NCBI GenBank assembly: GCA_036245805.1
Contig: BTRK01000004.1
Location: forward strand, 32,039,541 to 32,103,540
Direction of reading: 5' to 3'
Origin: Pristionchus mayeri
Lineage: Eukaryota; Nematoda; Chromadorea; Rhabditida; Neodiplogasteridae
DNA length: 64,000 nucleotides
Under the pieces are notes generated by a model that was given only the letters and a program-made list of their open reading frames with translations, had not been told where the DNA came from and searched no databases. Made by a program: the position numbers and the translations under genes. Positions 21,523 through 34,300 of the stretch are shown here, piece by piece; positions within the stretch are counted from its first letter, which is position 1, and each line of letters starts with the position of its first letter.

Positions 21523-22631
21523 GCAGGAGCAGTGCTTGGGCTGCGAGGAGAGTGAGAAGAGAGTGATCTGGCTGAATTGAGAGGAGACTTCAGTTTAAGT
21601 TCTCGGCCGTGATATCCAACATTACTCTTCCTTTTCGAAAGTCATCCTGTATTGACCAATCGTTTGTTATCATGCACAAATATTCGGGCACTGGGTCGGA
21701 CGAGAAATATGACGTAATGCCGCCTTCGATATTTCAAGGGCGGCATGACGTCATAGTTTTCGCTTGACTTACAATTAGTGCCAATATTATTGTTGTCGAA
21801 GACATTTGAACGGTTTTTCCTTCGAACACGCTGCTCATTTCGTTTTCCAAGAATTTTATGTTTCTCAACATTAGTTGTCCATGCATTTATGTTGTAGACC
21901 AATTGATAACTTTGTTATTTGCAATTTCATACAATGTATTTTTATTTTAACCAGATGGTCGCAGTTACACATCAGTTTACGCTCCGTTCTATAAACAAAT
22001 TCGAATGAACGGCGAGATGCAAAATACACTCACTAAATATTTACCGCTTTCTTGCAATCTCTTTCTTTATTTGTTTAGAAAAAGCGAGAGGGAGTTGAGG
22101 AAAATGAGAGCAGCACTAATTGATGACGTTGTCGTCGATTCTTCTGCTTCCGTATCGAAGAGTCGACCAGTCAGAGTCAGTTAGCTGAATTTCTGATGCC
22201 GAGCCTTTCCTGTAAATATTTTTCATACTGAAGACTCGCTTTCTTCAAACCTATCATTTGAATTTTTGAATTTCTGTGGTTTCTGTGCGAATTTACTAAA
22301 TTTTTTACACTGTCATTGAGTTGGAGTAAATGTTGTTTCTTCCTTTTCTCATGTCAGAAATAGTCAATGTCAGCTGAAGCTCGAGACTGAATCTACGTCA
22401 CTCCTTGCAGTCACTCCATCTGGGAAAACACTTGCGCTTTTTCTACTTTCTCCGATTTCAATTAATTTTACCGAATTGATTACGATAGTAATCGAGGATC
22501 TAGTTTGCCTCGTCCCAATATGAACCACATGAAACATATTGGTCCCTCGCATTAGTGTACAACAACTAAACACAGCTCCAATTACAACCTCGTTTCGAAT
22601 TTGTAATGTTTGAATTACCAAAAAACAATAC
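21523..22631. other. Intergenic, nothing recognised
   Basis: AT-rich DNA with short open frames lacking motifs (for example 21642-21902 minus and 22370-22621 minus). I see no RNA gene or clear repeat. Confidence 0.45.
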
Positions 22632-24796
22632 TCACGGCGCGTACTTCACCCTATAAGCTGGAATGGCGATGTGAGTGGGCATCGACTGCTGGCCGTGCTG
22701 ATCGACCAGCGTCGTCACCACCTGCGTGTGCACTCCGAGACCGTTCTGATGAAGGCAGTTTGATCTTTGATCCCTGATTCATTGCATGATAAATCGGTTC
22801 GTGTATGTATTTTGCGTGTTGCGTATCATCAGGCTATGGGATCACTGACATTACCCCACTTTTACTTCGTGCTACTAAATAATCTAATAATCCAAGTGTT
22901 TCTCACTGTTATAGCCCTTCTGATGCCATTTTACACGTGGTCATTTCTTCTGTGAACGGCTCACTTGTTCCAAAGTGTCAAAATATTCTGCCTGGTTTTG
23001 ACAACATTTTTTGTTAGTCACTCACAAATGTCAGTATTCTATGTCGAGCAGAGCGTTGCCCGAAATTACGCGCATTCTGATATCTGGTTCTTTGTCAATT
23101 CTGATTCCTATTGAAAATATGAAGATTCCGCCCACCCTCCAGCTCTTTTTCGTGGCCGTCGATGGCTTATCGAAGCGATGCGTGTCGGGGATTGTGTAGG
23201 GTGTAGTGGCAGTCACTGCCCGACCCATCTCTCTGCAGAGATCAAGGATCGGAAGAGCATGGCCCATGACTTTACCATATTGCCTACAATTTTCTCTGAT
23301 TCAGAAGTTGATGAAACGTAATCGCCTAGTTGCAGATAGATCTTTTGTGGAAGAAATCGAGCAAGATGACAAGTTCAGTTTCAACAGCAATTCAACAGTT
23401 TGAATGCCCTAATCATTGTGACTTCTCGTAACCACCCGCCCAATAAATAATATTATGCATTGACGAAACGCCATCTGTCTCTCACATGAGTGCATATATT
23501 CAAAAGCCGTAGGACGAATACCATTCATATTCGAAAGTATATGCGTTTCACTTAGGATATTACAGATTTGAGAAACAACAGTTTCGATTTGTGGCGATCA
23601 TCAGTCACTAACAAAACGAAAATACCCGATTTCCCTGGAAGCCGATGATAACTCCAACTGTCGCAGTCCCTTCGGTCGCTTCAGAATCGTCAACGTTGAC
23701 GCCGAATTGCCCTGAAAAGGCGAAATTTCTAAATGCCCCTTAACGTGTGTGGCATAAACAGCGTCTAGTCGTGGCAATACTCGGACAGTCTGTCTGCCTA
23801 TTTTTGTGAAGGAAGAGAGAGAGAGAGAAGAATTGTCTAGTCCCCAGTTGGGACTCCCAATCCCCCCTACTACTCGTGGGTAGTAATGAGAATTGCGCGA
23901 GATGAGAAATACTCTCTTCATTCTGCGTGCTCTCTCATCGATCAGAGTTGCGAGAGAGTGGGCGAAATGAAGAGAGTGAAGACTTACGAAGTCGTCGTCG
24001 AGGGGAGAAGACATAGGCTTCGTGGGTGTCGAGGGCGTCTGAAGTCAATGGTGATTCAGGATTCGTACTCCATTTTCGGATGAGTTTCGTGCTCTATTCA
24101 ATTTTTATGTTCTCCTCTTTGCATTGCTGGTAGCTGTTTCTGCTGGTGAAAAAATAAACAAAATGTAAAATGAACAATACCAATGGTGAAACTTGATATG
24201 AAATTTCATACAGCTGTGAGAGGTTGCAGAACATGAGAGAATGCATTACTTGTTATTGTTGAGCTTTGTGGTAAATTTAAGGATGCACATTCATTTTTGA
24301 TTATTTTTTTCAAAGATGGATGAAAACTCAAAATTTCCCAATGATTCTCCAACCCCATTGTGCTCTCGCGCGTTGTTTTGCGTGTTGGGTGGCGCTACAA
24401 AATTGTCGGTCTGACGTCTGCTTCTTCCTCCTCTCTTTCCTCTTCCCCCAACGTTCGCGTTTGAACGCAAATGAGATCTGAGGCGGCCTTCATTTTCTCT
24501 CGCTCTTTTCATTCTATTTTCTCGTGTTGTTTTGTGAAATCGAACGCCCCAAAGCTAATTAACCGAGGGAATTCATTGGCTTTTCGACTACGTCTGAATA
24601 TTTCCCCAGTTCGAATAATATTGACTTCGTTCTTAAGCAAAATTCTACTAGAGTCAATGAGTTTGCGCACTTTTCATGAAAAATAAAATCGTACCGTAGC
24701 GAATCGTTCCCTTGCCGGCTTGAGACCAGGAGGAGGCAGCATCTTGAGTGAATCCACAATGACAGCAAGGCTCAGACAGAGTAGGGCTAATCGCAT
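22632..24796 (-). CDS. Possible secreted protein, unknown family
   Basis: A minus-strand model joins 24695-24796, 23988-24038, 23613-23711 and 22632-22745; every junction falls in phase 0 with consensus-like GT and AG sites, giving 121 residues. The N-terminus MRLALLCLSLAVIVDS is a convincing signal peptide, followed by MLPPPGLKPARERF. The middle is Ser/Pro/Thr rich with a KR pair; the last exon reads NGLGVHTQVVTTLVDQHG and ends VKYAP. There are no cysteines, so it is not a disulphide-rich toxin or insulin type. The KR site could allow propeptide processing, but no C-terminal amidation signal is seen. I recognise no homologue. The first exon is the best supported; linkage of the others is an inference from splice sites. 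Confidence 0.4.
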
Positions 24797-27700
24797 TGTC
24801 CGGGTGATCCTTAGACTGGAATGAGCACAGGATTGGAGGGATGCTTGCGAAAGTAGTCCGTATCTGCCGCTCTCTAATGTCTCACCTACGATTGCGCTGT
24901 GCAATCAGCCCCCATGTAAGGAAGAGGTGAGATCTCTTACTTTCGCACGCTATTCCCCCCCCCCCCGCTCTCTCTCTGGCACAAGGACTGAGAAGCAATC
25001 AGGACTGGTAGCGCGCGGCAAGAAGAGGGGTACAATCTAGAATAAGGCAGGAGGACGGTAAATTGATTGGGTTAGCTCTCTCTCTCGGCTTGGCGGATAT
25101 GATTGATATCGCTAGTGATTATGTGGGTCGGCTCAGCACCGGTTTGCGAACTGATCTTTTCACGTTTCCCTGGTTTCCGTTTCCTGGTTTTCCGTTTCCA
25201 CCACCTTTTCCCCTTCTTCATTCGGCTCATCTCATCGCAAATTCAATTACAACAAGCCAGAAGCCGCGGAGTCGAAAAGAAGGAGAAGACAACTTCTCTC
25301 TCTCTCTATTCGGTCTTTCCTTTTCATGCCCGAGTAATTTCCTCCATGGAACTGCTGTTTTCACCGGGAGGGGGGAGGGGGGGGGGGGATATTTCTAGGA
25401 ATGCAGTCTGTCTTTCACTCACTCACTGACTTCTTGTCCACGCAACTTTCATGCGTGCATTCCCTTTCTATCTCGGGCAATCTCTCCTCCCTTTCCTCTC
25501 TCCTTTCTGAGATCTTCTGACTTGTGTCTCTCGGAGTTTTCTCCCCTCTCTCTCTCGTGCATTTGAATGCAAATGAGATTCGTGCGCCTGCGTGCTCTTT
25601 ATTTACATCACTCAGTTCACTTTTCGATTTAATCCTGCTTCATTACGCTCTTTTCCGTGATAATTACTCGGTTTTGCTCCGTCGTCGTTAGGTGATTCTT
25701 GGTGATTGTTCAGTAATGGAAAAAGGAGTCGCTAGGCAGTATCATGCGCAACTAATAGCGTGCTGTTTGACCAGATGCCTGCTTATAACTGTCAGGCAAT
25801 GATGTTTAATCTACTCCTCATCAAATGACGCCAGATCATAAGGCGCTTATTCTGCCAAACACCAAGTTGGGGCTCTCATTTCCATTTTCGTCGATGATCT
25901 CCTCATTCTTCTCACTCTAACTTCGGTTAGGGAAAATATGCGAATACGGAAGATGGAGAGAGCTTGAAGCCAACGTTTCTCTATGAAAACATCACATCGG
26001 AGCTCTGCTTTCATCTCATATCCGTCGATGAGGGAGAGACTTCGCCAGAGTGCAAGGGGGCGATAATAATACTTCCGTAGTCCTCATCATCTGCGCACGT
26101 CAATCTCTTCTTCTCTCTCTCTTCCTTCATCGCCCCATCCCAAATGAGTCTCTTTCTCTCTCTCTCTCTCTGAAGGAAGAGAGAGATGGATCCTATTTCA
26201 CACTGCGCCACACACGCGACCATCCTCCTCATTGGATTCGAGTCGCTGCGCGCTAATGATGTCGGGTTGAATCCCATCTTAGGATGACTGTACGACTGTC
26301 GCCTTTCAATGGTCATATGATTAAATACGTTTACTCAGTTCCAGCTTTTTATTGGTAAAATCAGCGCCTTCTTCTTCTAAAACTAAACGTCAACGACGAT
26401 TTGTTATTATAAATGCACAGAAATATCTTTATATTTTTTTCTTTATTCGTTGTGTTACTGCACACTGTAACGTAGCGAAGTCGCAAATGCTTCTGAATAC
26501 AGCTAACAGCAGTGATTTTCTTCCACTTCTTCCACTTCCTGTACCGGCTCTCCACCCATGGACAGAGAGAGCACTCGAAATGAAGAGAGTCTTTCTCTGC
26601 CCTTCGCTTTGCTATTCATTACCATGCCTATTCAGTGACTATATGACGAAAGCTTGCTATTCGAGGCAAGACTACCGTCCCTATTTGCGTCAATGACAGA
26701 GCACTTATCTTATCAATCATTTATCCCGCTATGCTCGGAGAAAGATTGTAGTCAAATGGGACCTCATCTCCTTTTCACACCTGTCCAGGAATAAATCCTT
26801 AATCAGACGGAGCAAACTAGCCTCACCTTATTTAGCAAATCTGTTGAAATACCTCTTCGCGTAATCGTTGATGCTTGAACCGGAAAGGCAGCGGCGCGAT
26901 AGTTCATTCATTGCCCCATCGCTCTTATAGCGATCTCCCGCTCCATTCTCCTTCCCCATTCGACTCCAAAGTCTCCTTTCAACTCCATTCCCTTTCTATT
27001 CTGCTGTGCAATTCTGCTGAACGCTGAAGCCACTTTTCATATCTTTCTGCGCCACTTGTTTCCCATTCTTTTGTTCTCTGAATTCCCTCTCTGGTCCTTC
27101 TCTCTTCCTTCCGCATGGCCCGTTTCTCTCCCAGTTCCCAATTAGTTCGTCCTCTCGAGTCACTTTCGTGGTTCCTCGAAATGCTCGACCATCCAATTAT
27201 TCATGCGTGCCAAAATAGTAAGCAGATGTCATGCCACCCACTCGAAGTCATCACGAAATCAATGAACTCGCGAGCTGGTTTCTCTTACTCTCACTTGCTT
27301 CTTCGCTGAACTTTTTCCGCCTCGTCCTCGCCTCGAAATCGGGTCCAGATTTCGTCCCCCCTTTGTATTCTCTCTATTCTCTTTCTAGCCCGCTCTCTTT
27401 TTCATAGTCTATTCCATTGTTCACTTCTCTCTCTCCCCCCCCCCTCTCCCTCCCTCTCCCTCCCTCCACCCCCTCCTCCTGCCCCACAACAAACCTCCAC
27501 TCTCGGGGGAGTAATTTCTCCTCTATCGAGCCTCTATTTCTAGACACCCCTCCTTCTCACCCTTTGCCTCCCATTTGACAGCTCTTCTTCACACCGCGAC
27601 GCCGCCTTTCACGGCGGAGGCCTACCGCAGCGAATTATGCGCTGATAAATCAACGCAATTTTTTGTGTCCACGCACTAATTCATTTCCGCGGAATAGTGA

Positions 27701-28306
27701 ATAGAGTGTCCGCCCATTTTCAATTAGACGAACAATTAGACTCATTGTTTCGTATTGCCCGTTTATCGCGTTACACGGAAATTTTTTTCGAATCTTTAAC
27801 CACTAGTTGAGAAAGGCCTTTGTGCGCGCATCGTTGGTTCTGCGAGCATTTCTGTGAATATTTTGCCTCTCGAACATCCATTTTGGTGTTCGATCACCAC
27901 AAATTTTGCCTCTATTATCTTCGCATGAGCGGGCGAGCGCCCTGTAATTATCCCCAATACCCTCGAAGAGAACATTCACTGAATCTGCCTTTACGCTGCT
28001 GGAGAGAGAGTTAAAGATAGCGCAAGAAAAATTGGGAGTCTGGGAGATTTCTGATCGCTGACCGGTGAATTGACTTGACATGGCGCAGCCTCTCTTCATT
28101 TCGCGTGCTCTGTCACCACTCTTTCTTCAGAAAAGACGGTAGAAAGAAGAGAGTGAAAAGGAGGGAGTCACGACTCTCTCTTTCTCCATTATCACCTGCC
28201 ATTTCCACCTCGAATCTTGTGATAGCCTTCTCTCCCCATTTGTCATCTCGTAGCTTCGTGAATATAGTCAGCCTCGTAGTCACCGTACTAGCCTACCGTA
28301 GTCAGC
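24797..28306. other. Intergenic, pyrimidine-rich, no gene seen
   Basis: Long C/T tracts (24954-24965, 25300-25570, 27425-27480) and G tracts (25370-25388) dominate. Many short open frames occur on both strands because such tracts avoid stop codons; none has a motif. The right part should contain the promoter of the calmodulin-like gene that starts at 28307. Confidence 0.5.
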
Positions 28307-31300
28307 ATGATGTCCCGTCGCCGCTCCTCTCTGTATGTATTGATATTGATTTTTTTCCTAATCCCTCGATTATCGAGCATCGCCTTTCTGCTCTTTGAGC
28401 AGTTGGATTACTACTGAGACATATGCATTCCGAGAACATTATTGCGGTCGAAAAGTCCGCTACCGTAATCAGTCAGTTGTCGATTGCAGATTGGATGGGA
28501 TTAATGTGGTAGCCGTGGATCGATTGCGCGCCAAGTTCACTCGCCACTCGGAGGCGAGGAGGAAGAAGATCGACGAGAGCTTCAACATCGCTGCTATCAA
28601 GAGGAAGACCGATGATGGGTACGGTAGCCTTGATTACTGTAGCCTGGGATATACGGTAGCCCTTATTGGGCAGCATTTTTATCATCTTGGGAATAACATC
28701 TGCCATCACAACAACACCATCCATCGCCCGTATAAGGGGAAGAACTGTGGGGAGGGATATGAAACAAAAGTAGAGTTTCTGATATCAAGCACCTTGAAAC
28801 AGTTATTAGGAAATGCGCAGCTGCATACTTAGCAATTGTATACAGCTTCCGATTATAGTTTCTGAGGGATACGGTTGAGAACGCCGAATATTTTGTGGTA
28901 ATCTGAAAATATTGATCTGGAAGTTGTTTCAGCCATCACTCAGGCAGTACCTACGGTAGTTGTCCGTTAGGAATCGCAGGTTGTACATTGCAGCTCCAAT
29001 TTATTTCATTAGCGAAAACTATTGTATTTGAGCAAAGCACTATTTGTATTCTTGATAATTGGTTTGTGGTTGCAATAACTAGAACAAATCGAAAACAATG
29101 GGGAATACTGTGCTCATACCTGTGTCAAAGACAGTTGAAAAGAAGAGTTCCGAATAGCAAAATCATTGCAAAATGTTCGCAGCGAGCAGGATTCTAACCT
29201 ACGCGGGCAGAGCCCAATTGATTTCTAGTCAATCTCCTTAACCACTCGGACATCGCTGCACATGGAGGCGCTTGAACAAAAATGCTATTTGATTCTGGGC
29301 AACTAAATCTGTAATTCACTATGCTGCCGGTTATTTCATGTCAATCAGCGTTTGCAGTTTAGCGCGTTTTGTCTAAAAGTCTTTTTTAATTCCATCTCTT
29401 AGCATCTGTTTTAGCTAATCTGATCTCCGTTTCAGTGACTACAATGTAGAAACTCCACGAATGAGAAGTGTAGTGAAATCGGGAAATTCACCTGTTTTCG
29501 GAATAATGAACAAAATCGCTGCAAAAGTTTCGCAGCGAGCAGGATTCGAACCTACGCGGGCAGAGCCCAATTGATTTCTAGTCAATCTCCTTAACCACTC
29601 GGACATCGCTGCACACGAGTGTACGTTCAATGGCGCCCTTTGTTTATCCAGATATTTCTCGCAGTGTCGCTATTCCCAGCCCAAATTATGCGTCAATCAA
29701 ATCTCCATTCTAAGTCTCTCGATATTTTCCCGAAATAATTTTGCTCACTCTCCTTTGGTTTCTCATCGCAATTATTCCAAAAATATTTTCTCCCCCAACT
29801 AGATACACTTACTTCTCTGGAATTGCAGCGGTTTGAGTGAGTGAGGAAGGAAGAAAATTATTTGAACTGAAAGAGAAACAGCTATTTCTGGCGAGATTTT
29901 TCTGGGGACAGATCAAAAGCCAATAGAGTCTGCAACTTCTCTTTTGCAGACATCCCTTCTGTTCTCGCTACTGCATCATCCCTCACATCTTTCATGTCCC
30001 ACAGCTCTTAAGTTCCTGCAAGCGCGCGCGCCAATTCCCCTAAGACGCACTTTGCGCGCGATAGTTTAGCCGCTCAACGACTGTAGGGCTTCTTGATATA
30101 AGGAAGTCCCCCTTTTCCTCTTATCTCCTTCCAGATACTCGGGGCGGACTCACTTTCCCACAGTAGACAGCTGAAAAGCGATCCGCTCTTTCATGGAGAG
30201 AGGGAGTCTTGCCTTTCTGATGGGAGGGCGAGGAGTAGTAGAAACGTAGCCAAAGTTGGCGCAAAGACACAGAAAAAAGGAGGAGGAGAGGAGGAGGAGG
30301 ACGAGGGGATGAATGCAAATACTGAGGAGGACGGGGCAGAAGAAGCAGAAGAAGCAGTGTGGCTCACTCTGACTTCCTGCGACGACTGCCGAATCCTCTT
30401 TGAGCAGTAGTGTCCCTTCTCGCATGAACCGCCATGGCCCGAGGCGTACCGGCTTCAGGAACAGGTACAACCCCCTGGGTCCTATGATGCAACTGAGCCT
30501 CAGGGAATGAAAAATTAGTTAGAGTTCTTCGCGTAATCTAGACAAAGTTTCCTGCGTCTCCGATAAGCCTGCAGCCTGAAATAGTGCCAGTAGTCTGCCC
30601 GTTCCTCTCGAGTAAGCCCCTGCCCCTGCCCCCCCCCCCGGTCCCCGGAGGAATGGGTTCTGCCTTAATGCCCGAGTGCGCTCACGCGCGTTTTGTTTAC
30701 AATCGCGAAACTAAGTGGTGCTTGAAAGGAGAAAAGGAGGAGGAGGGGGCCCGAGAAGAGATAAGAAGCTTCGGAAAATTCTATTCGAGCCACACTCCCG
30801 AATTCCATTCTTCTCTCGTTCTCGAGAGAGAGAAGCAATCTAATAGGACAGAGTGCAGTAGAGCGGAAGATCTGGAGAATCGCAGACTGATTGAGAGCAG
30901 CTGATCATTTCGAATTAGATTATCAGTTAGATTAGGTAGGAGAGAAATTGCAATTATCCGATTTCCAGGCAATTTCACATTACCTCACACGGCCTAGCGC
31001 GCTGCAAATGAGTTTGCTTGGCGTTTCTCAGTTTTCATGTTTCTTTGAGATTTGAAATTCGTATTTTCGTGAACCTTCTCCTCCTGAGTCCATTAAGCGC
31101 ACAACATCGGCGCCACTCAAACGCCTCAATATTGGGGCGCCGACCACTAAAAGCCCGGGGCCACCGGTGACTACTCATTCGAAAAGGGAACGCGTGGGAT
31201 GGAAAACAAAGAGAGAGTGCTGCCAATCGTGTCGAATGTCCCGACGATCGCACACTATTCTCTGATTTCGTCTCCCTATTTGGGGAGGCGCCCATAATTA

Positions 31301-34300
31301 TTTCAGTAGGTCTTGCGTAATTTCCCTGCATTTCCGTAGATCACTGCCACCCACGCTGCTGATTCGATTGAGTTCCCTCGATTAGTCGTATGGGAGCAGG
31401 TCGAGGGTGGGAAATGCGCGTGCTTTTCTATCTCAGAGTAATTAAATAACAGAAGGGCGTGCGTCAGTACTAAATGTTATTGCTTTCGTATGTACAAGTG
31501 CCACGAAGGTTCGGGCAAGCTGACTGAGAAGGGGTTGTGAGAAGGGCGAGTGCTGTCCCATTATCAATAATAAGAACTGATAATAAGCTTGTCCAATATC
31601 AATTCTGTTTACAATAACTTATCCTTTTCGCATCTGCGTATTGACAAGCGAAGAAATGAGAATATGGGAAGTACGAGTGCGTTAGCCTTATCACAAGTAC
31701 GACTCTATGTTGATCCCAAATGCGTCCAAATAGCGTCTTACTGTAGATATAACATTCACCCTGCACTGTATTGTAATGTCAAGAATAACAGAATATTTCG
31801 ATCAGACGCGATGAATTCTCATTCTTCGATGCGTCATACCTTCATATCTATTACGCAAGTGGAAACGATAACATGATTGCATTTCCCCAATCACAAGCCC
31901 TTCTAAACTCCTAGTCACACATGCGTCAGCAGGGATGCTCGTCATTCTTTTATTGTCGGTGTTATTGTCCGAGATGAGTGCGAAGCCCAACGTAGTAGAC
32001 GATAAGAAGTTTCCATATAGTTTTATATCACTTCATCTGTTAGAAATAAAAATAGACTGTCCGTGATAAGATCAAGCTTTACAATTTTTTAAATCTGTAT
32101 TGTAGATACGCAATTGCAGGCTTACCGTGCCTCTGGGTGCCAACCACCACAACCACAACGGGACGACGCCCGTCGCTCCAGTAGCAGCCACCGGTCACAT
32201 CGTCCATCTCGTCGGCGTCTTCCAGATCCAGGGAGGACAAAGTGAGATATGGGGATGAGTCATTTTAGCCCATGAGTTTTGTGTTTCAATGGTTTCTGAA
32301 GGTCAGAAACGGGCTTGAATTTCGATTCTGAGAACTTTCTTTGGAAAATATCGTGAACTTCCCAGAGACGTCATCATGACTAAGTTCTCGATTTTCACAA
32401 CTATTTTAACCGCAATTAGGCAGCTGGGATTAGCCCTGTAATCTGACCCCGTGCTTTCTATCTTGGCTCTTCCCACATCATCCCTCATTCGGTGTTGTTT
32501 TGCCTGACGTCACCTCCCTAATGCCCCGGAACTAATTTGATTTCTACCAACACTTTTTTGTCTTTCTGTTTTAGCACGGAGGCACTCCTTCCGTTAATCA
32601 CTAGTTAATTACACAGTTTCGCGTCTACATCACTGCTGAATAAATGGTGTACGGTAGGCGTATCCCTATAAACTGCCATGCTTACGTAGATGATTCGACT
32701 AAGTTCGCGTGGGCTCAGCCCCCATGCAGTGCGAGAATAGCGGGCGCTTCACTCCGAGGGAGCTTATCTCTCTTCTCCGTCTGAAACTGCCAATATCCCC
32801 TTCTCGGGAAGGTGTCTTCCCTCTTCTCCCCCGAGGATTCGCTCTCGTCTCGTTCCTCCACAGCCCATCATCACCTTCATCTTCCCCCTCCTCCTCTTCC
32901 CTATTCTGCCCGAGAAAAAGTTGCATACAATGACCATCTATATTATATTGCCGAGATGAGTAGCGAGAAGGCAAATTGAATCTAGGCCACGCCCACTCAA
33001 GGAGAAGAAGCGAGTAGAAGGGGGCAGTTCACTTTAGGAGAAGGAGAAGGCTTACGGACGGTGCTTAGTGAGCCTCTCCGGAACCACAAGCTGTTTTTTC
33101 GTTCGTTTCTTCCACTAATGGCCCCCGCTCATTGCCTCATACGGTGGTCTGGTCCCATTTTGCAAGGAGTAGGCAAAATGCGCGGTGTACTGAGCCCTGT
33201 TTTTGTAATAGCCTAGTCGCTTCTAGTCATTCCTTGTTCCTATACTTTGATCATCCAATAACACTTTCCCCGGGTGCACGATTCCCCACTTCCTTCCAGA
33301 CAATTGCCGGGTGTTCCTCCTCTCGTTTCCGGTACTGATCAATCAGTGAAAAACAAGAGCAAAACGTCAGAATTCACTGGTTCCCTCACGCGTTTTCCGT
33401 GTAGAATGAGTCTCTGATCGTCTCTCCCGCCCTCCTTCTCACTTCATCCCTCCTTCCTCCTCCTCTTCTCCTCCCCGATCGCTCTTGCTTTTCAGTCTTT
33501 CTTCTCGTTTTCCGCCCCGTGCTCAAGACCTTTTCGCCCACACGTAACACCGATCGAAAACCACGAATTTGTTCTGTTTTGCACTAGGATCAGCCTAGAT
33601 TTTTCGAAATTAGCAGCGTTTCTTGACCTTTCAAATGCCGAAAAGATCAAATGCACCGATTTCACTTGCATTCTAATTAGGATTAGCCGATGGCTGCAGA
33701 GATGTGCCCGCGGCTCGTCCAGTTTCGAAAGTCACGCAAAATCTAGCGAATTATTCAATTGCAATTCTGGCTTCGCGCGTGTGAACTCACTCGGCAGACG
33801 GGAAGCCTCTAATCTGTCCATCTTGCACGGGCGTGGGCTGGAAATTCGCTGGAAACGTCCTTAACTTGAGATCTCCTCCTCGTTCTCCTGACTCCCAATT
33901 GTTTCCGCTTCGGAATTGTTCTCCTGAGCGCACCAACTGCCCATTGTTCGCCTCCCTCCAATTATCCCCGCTCCTTCTAACTTCTCCTCCCCTCCTTTCT
34001 TTCCTGAACCTTGGCTTGGTGCGGCAGAAGTTCCTGGTTTTTGCTGCTGCAGTCTCTTTCAGCTTCCTAGCTGCTGCTTTGCAGGGGTATACCCCGCAGA
34101 GGATTGGTTTGATGAACTGGGAAGATGGCATAGATCTTGCGCTCTGTTCTAGTCTCTATTGTTTCCGACTATCCTCTAGTTGTGCGATCATGTTATCGAT
34201 TAATCAGTATCTGCAGCTCCAGCTCGTTGATCTTTGATCTTTGATCCTTGCAGCAGGTCGCGAGATGCACCGGCAGCACACGTCAACCTCCGCCTCCTCG

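Noticed and set aside
25063..25429. Two overlapping plus-strand frames rich in Pro/Phe/Ser
   Set aside because: Low-complexity pyrimidine tracts avoid stop codons in several frames at once.
32103..32241. Minus-strand frame over exon 3 of the calmodulin-like gene, with a GTAAGC donor
   Set aside because: The minus strand has no nearby AG acceptor, while the plus strand has both sites and the right phase.
33787..34237. Long frames on both strands in intron 3 of the calmodulin-like gene, one ending at a good GTGAGT
   Set aside because: Composition is low complexity, no motif, and no partner exon with matching phase was found.
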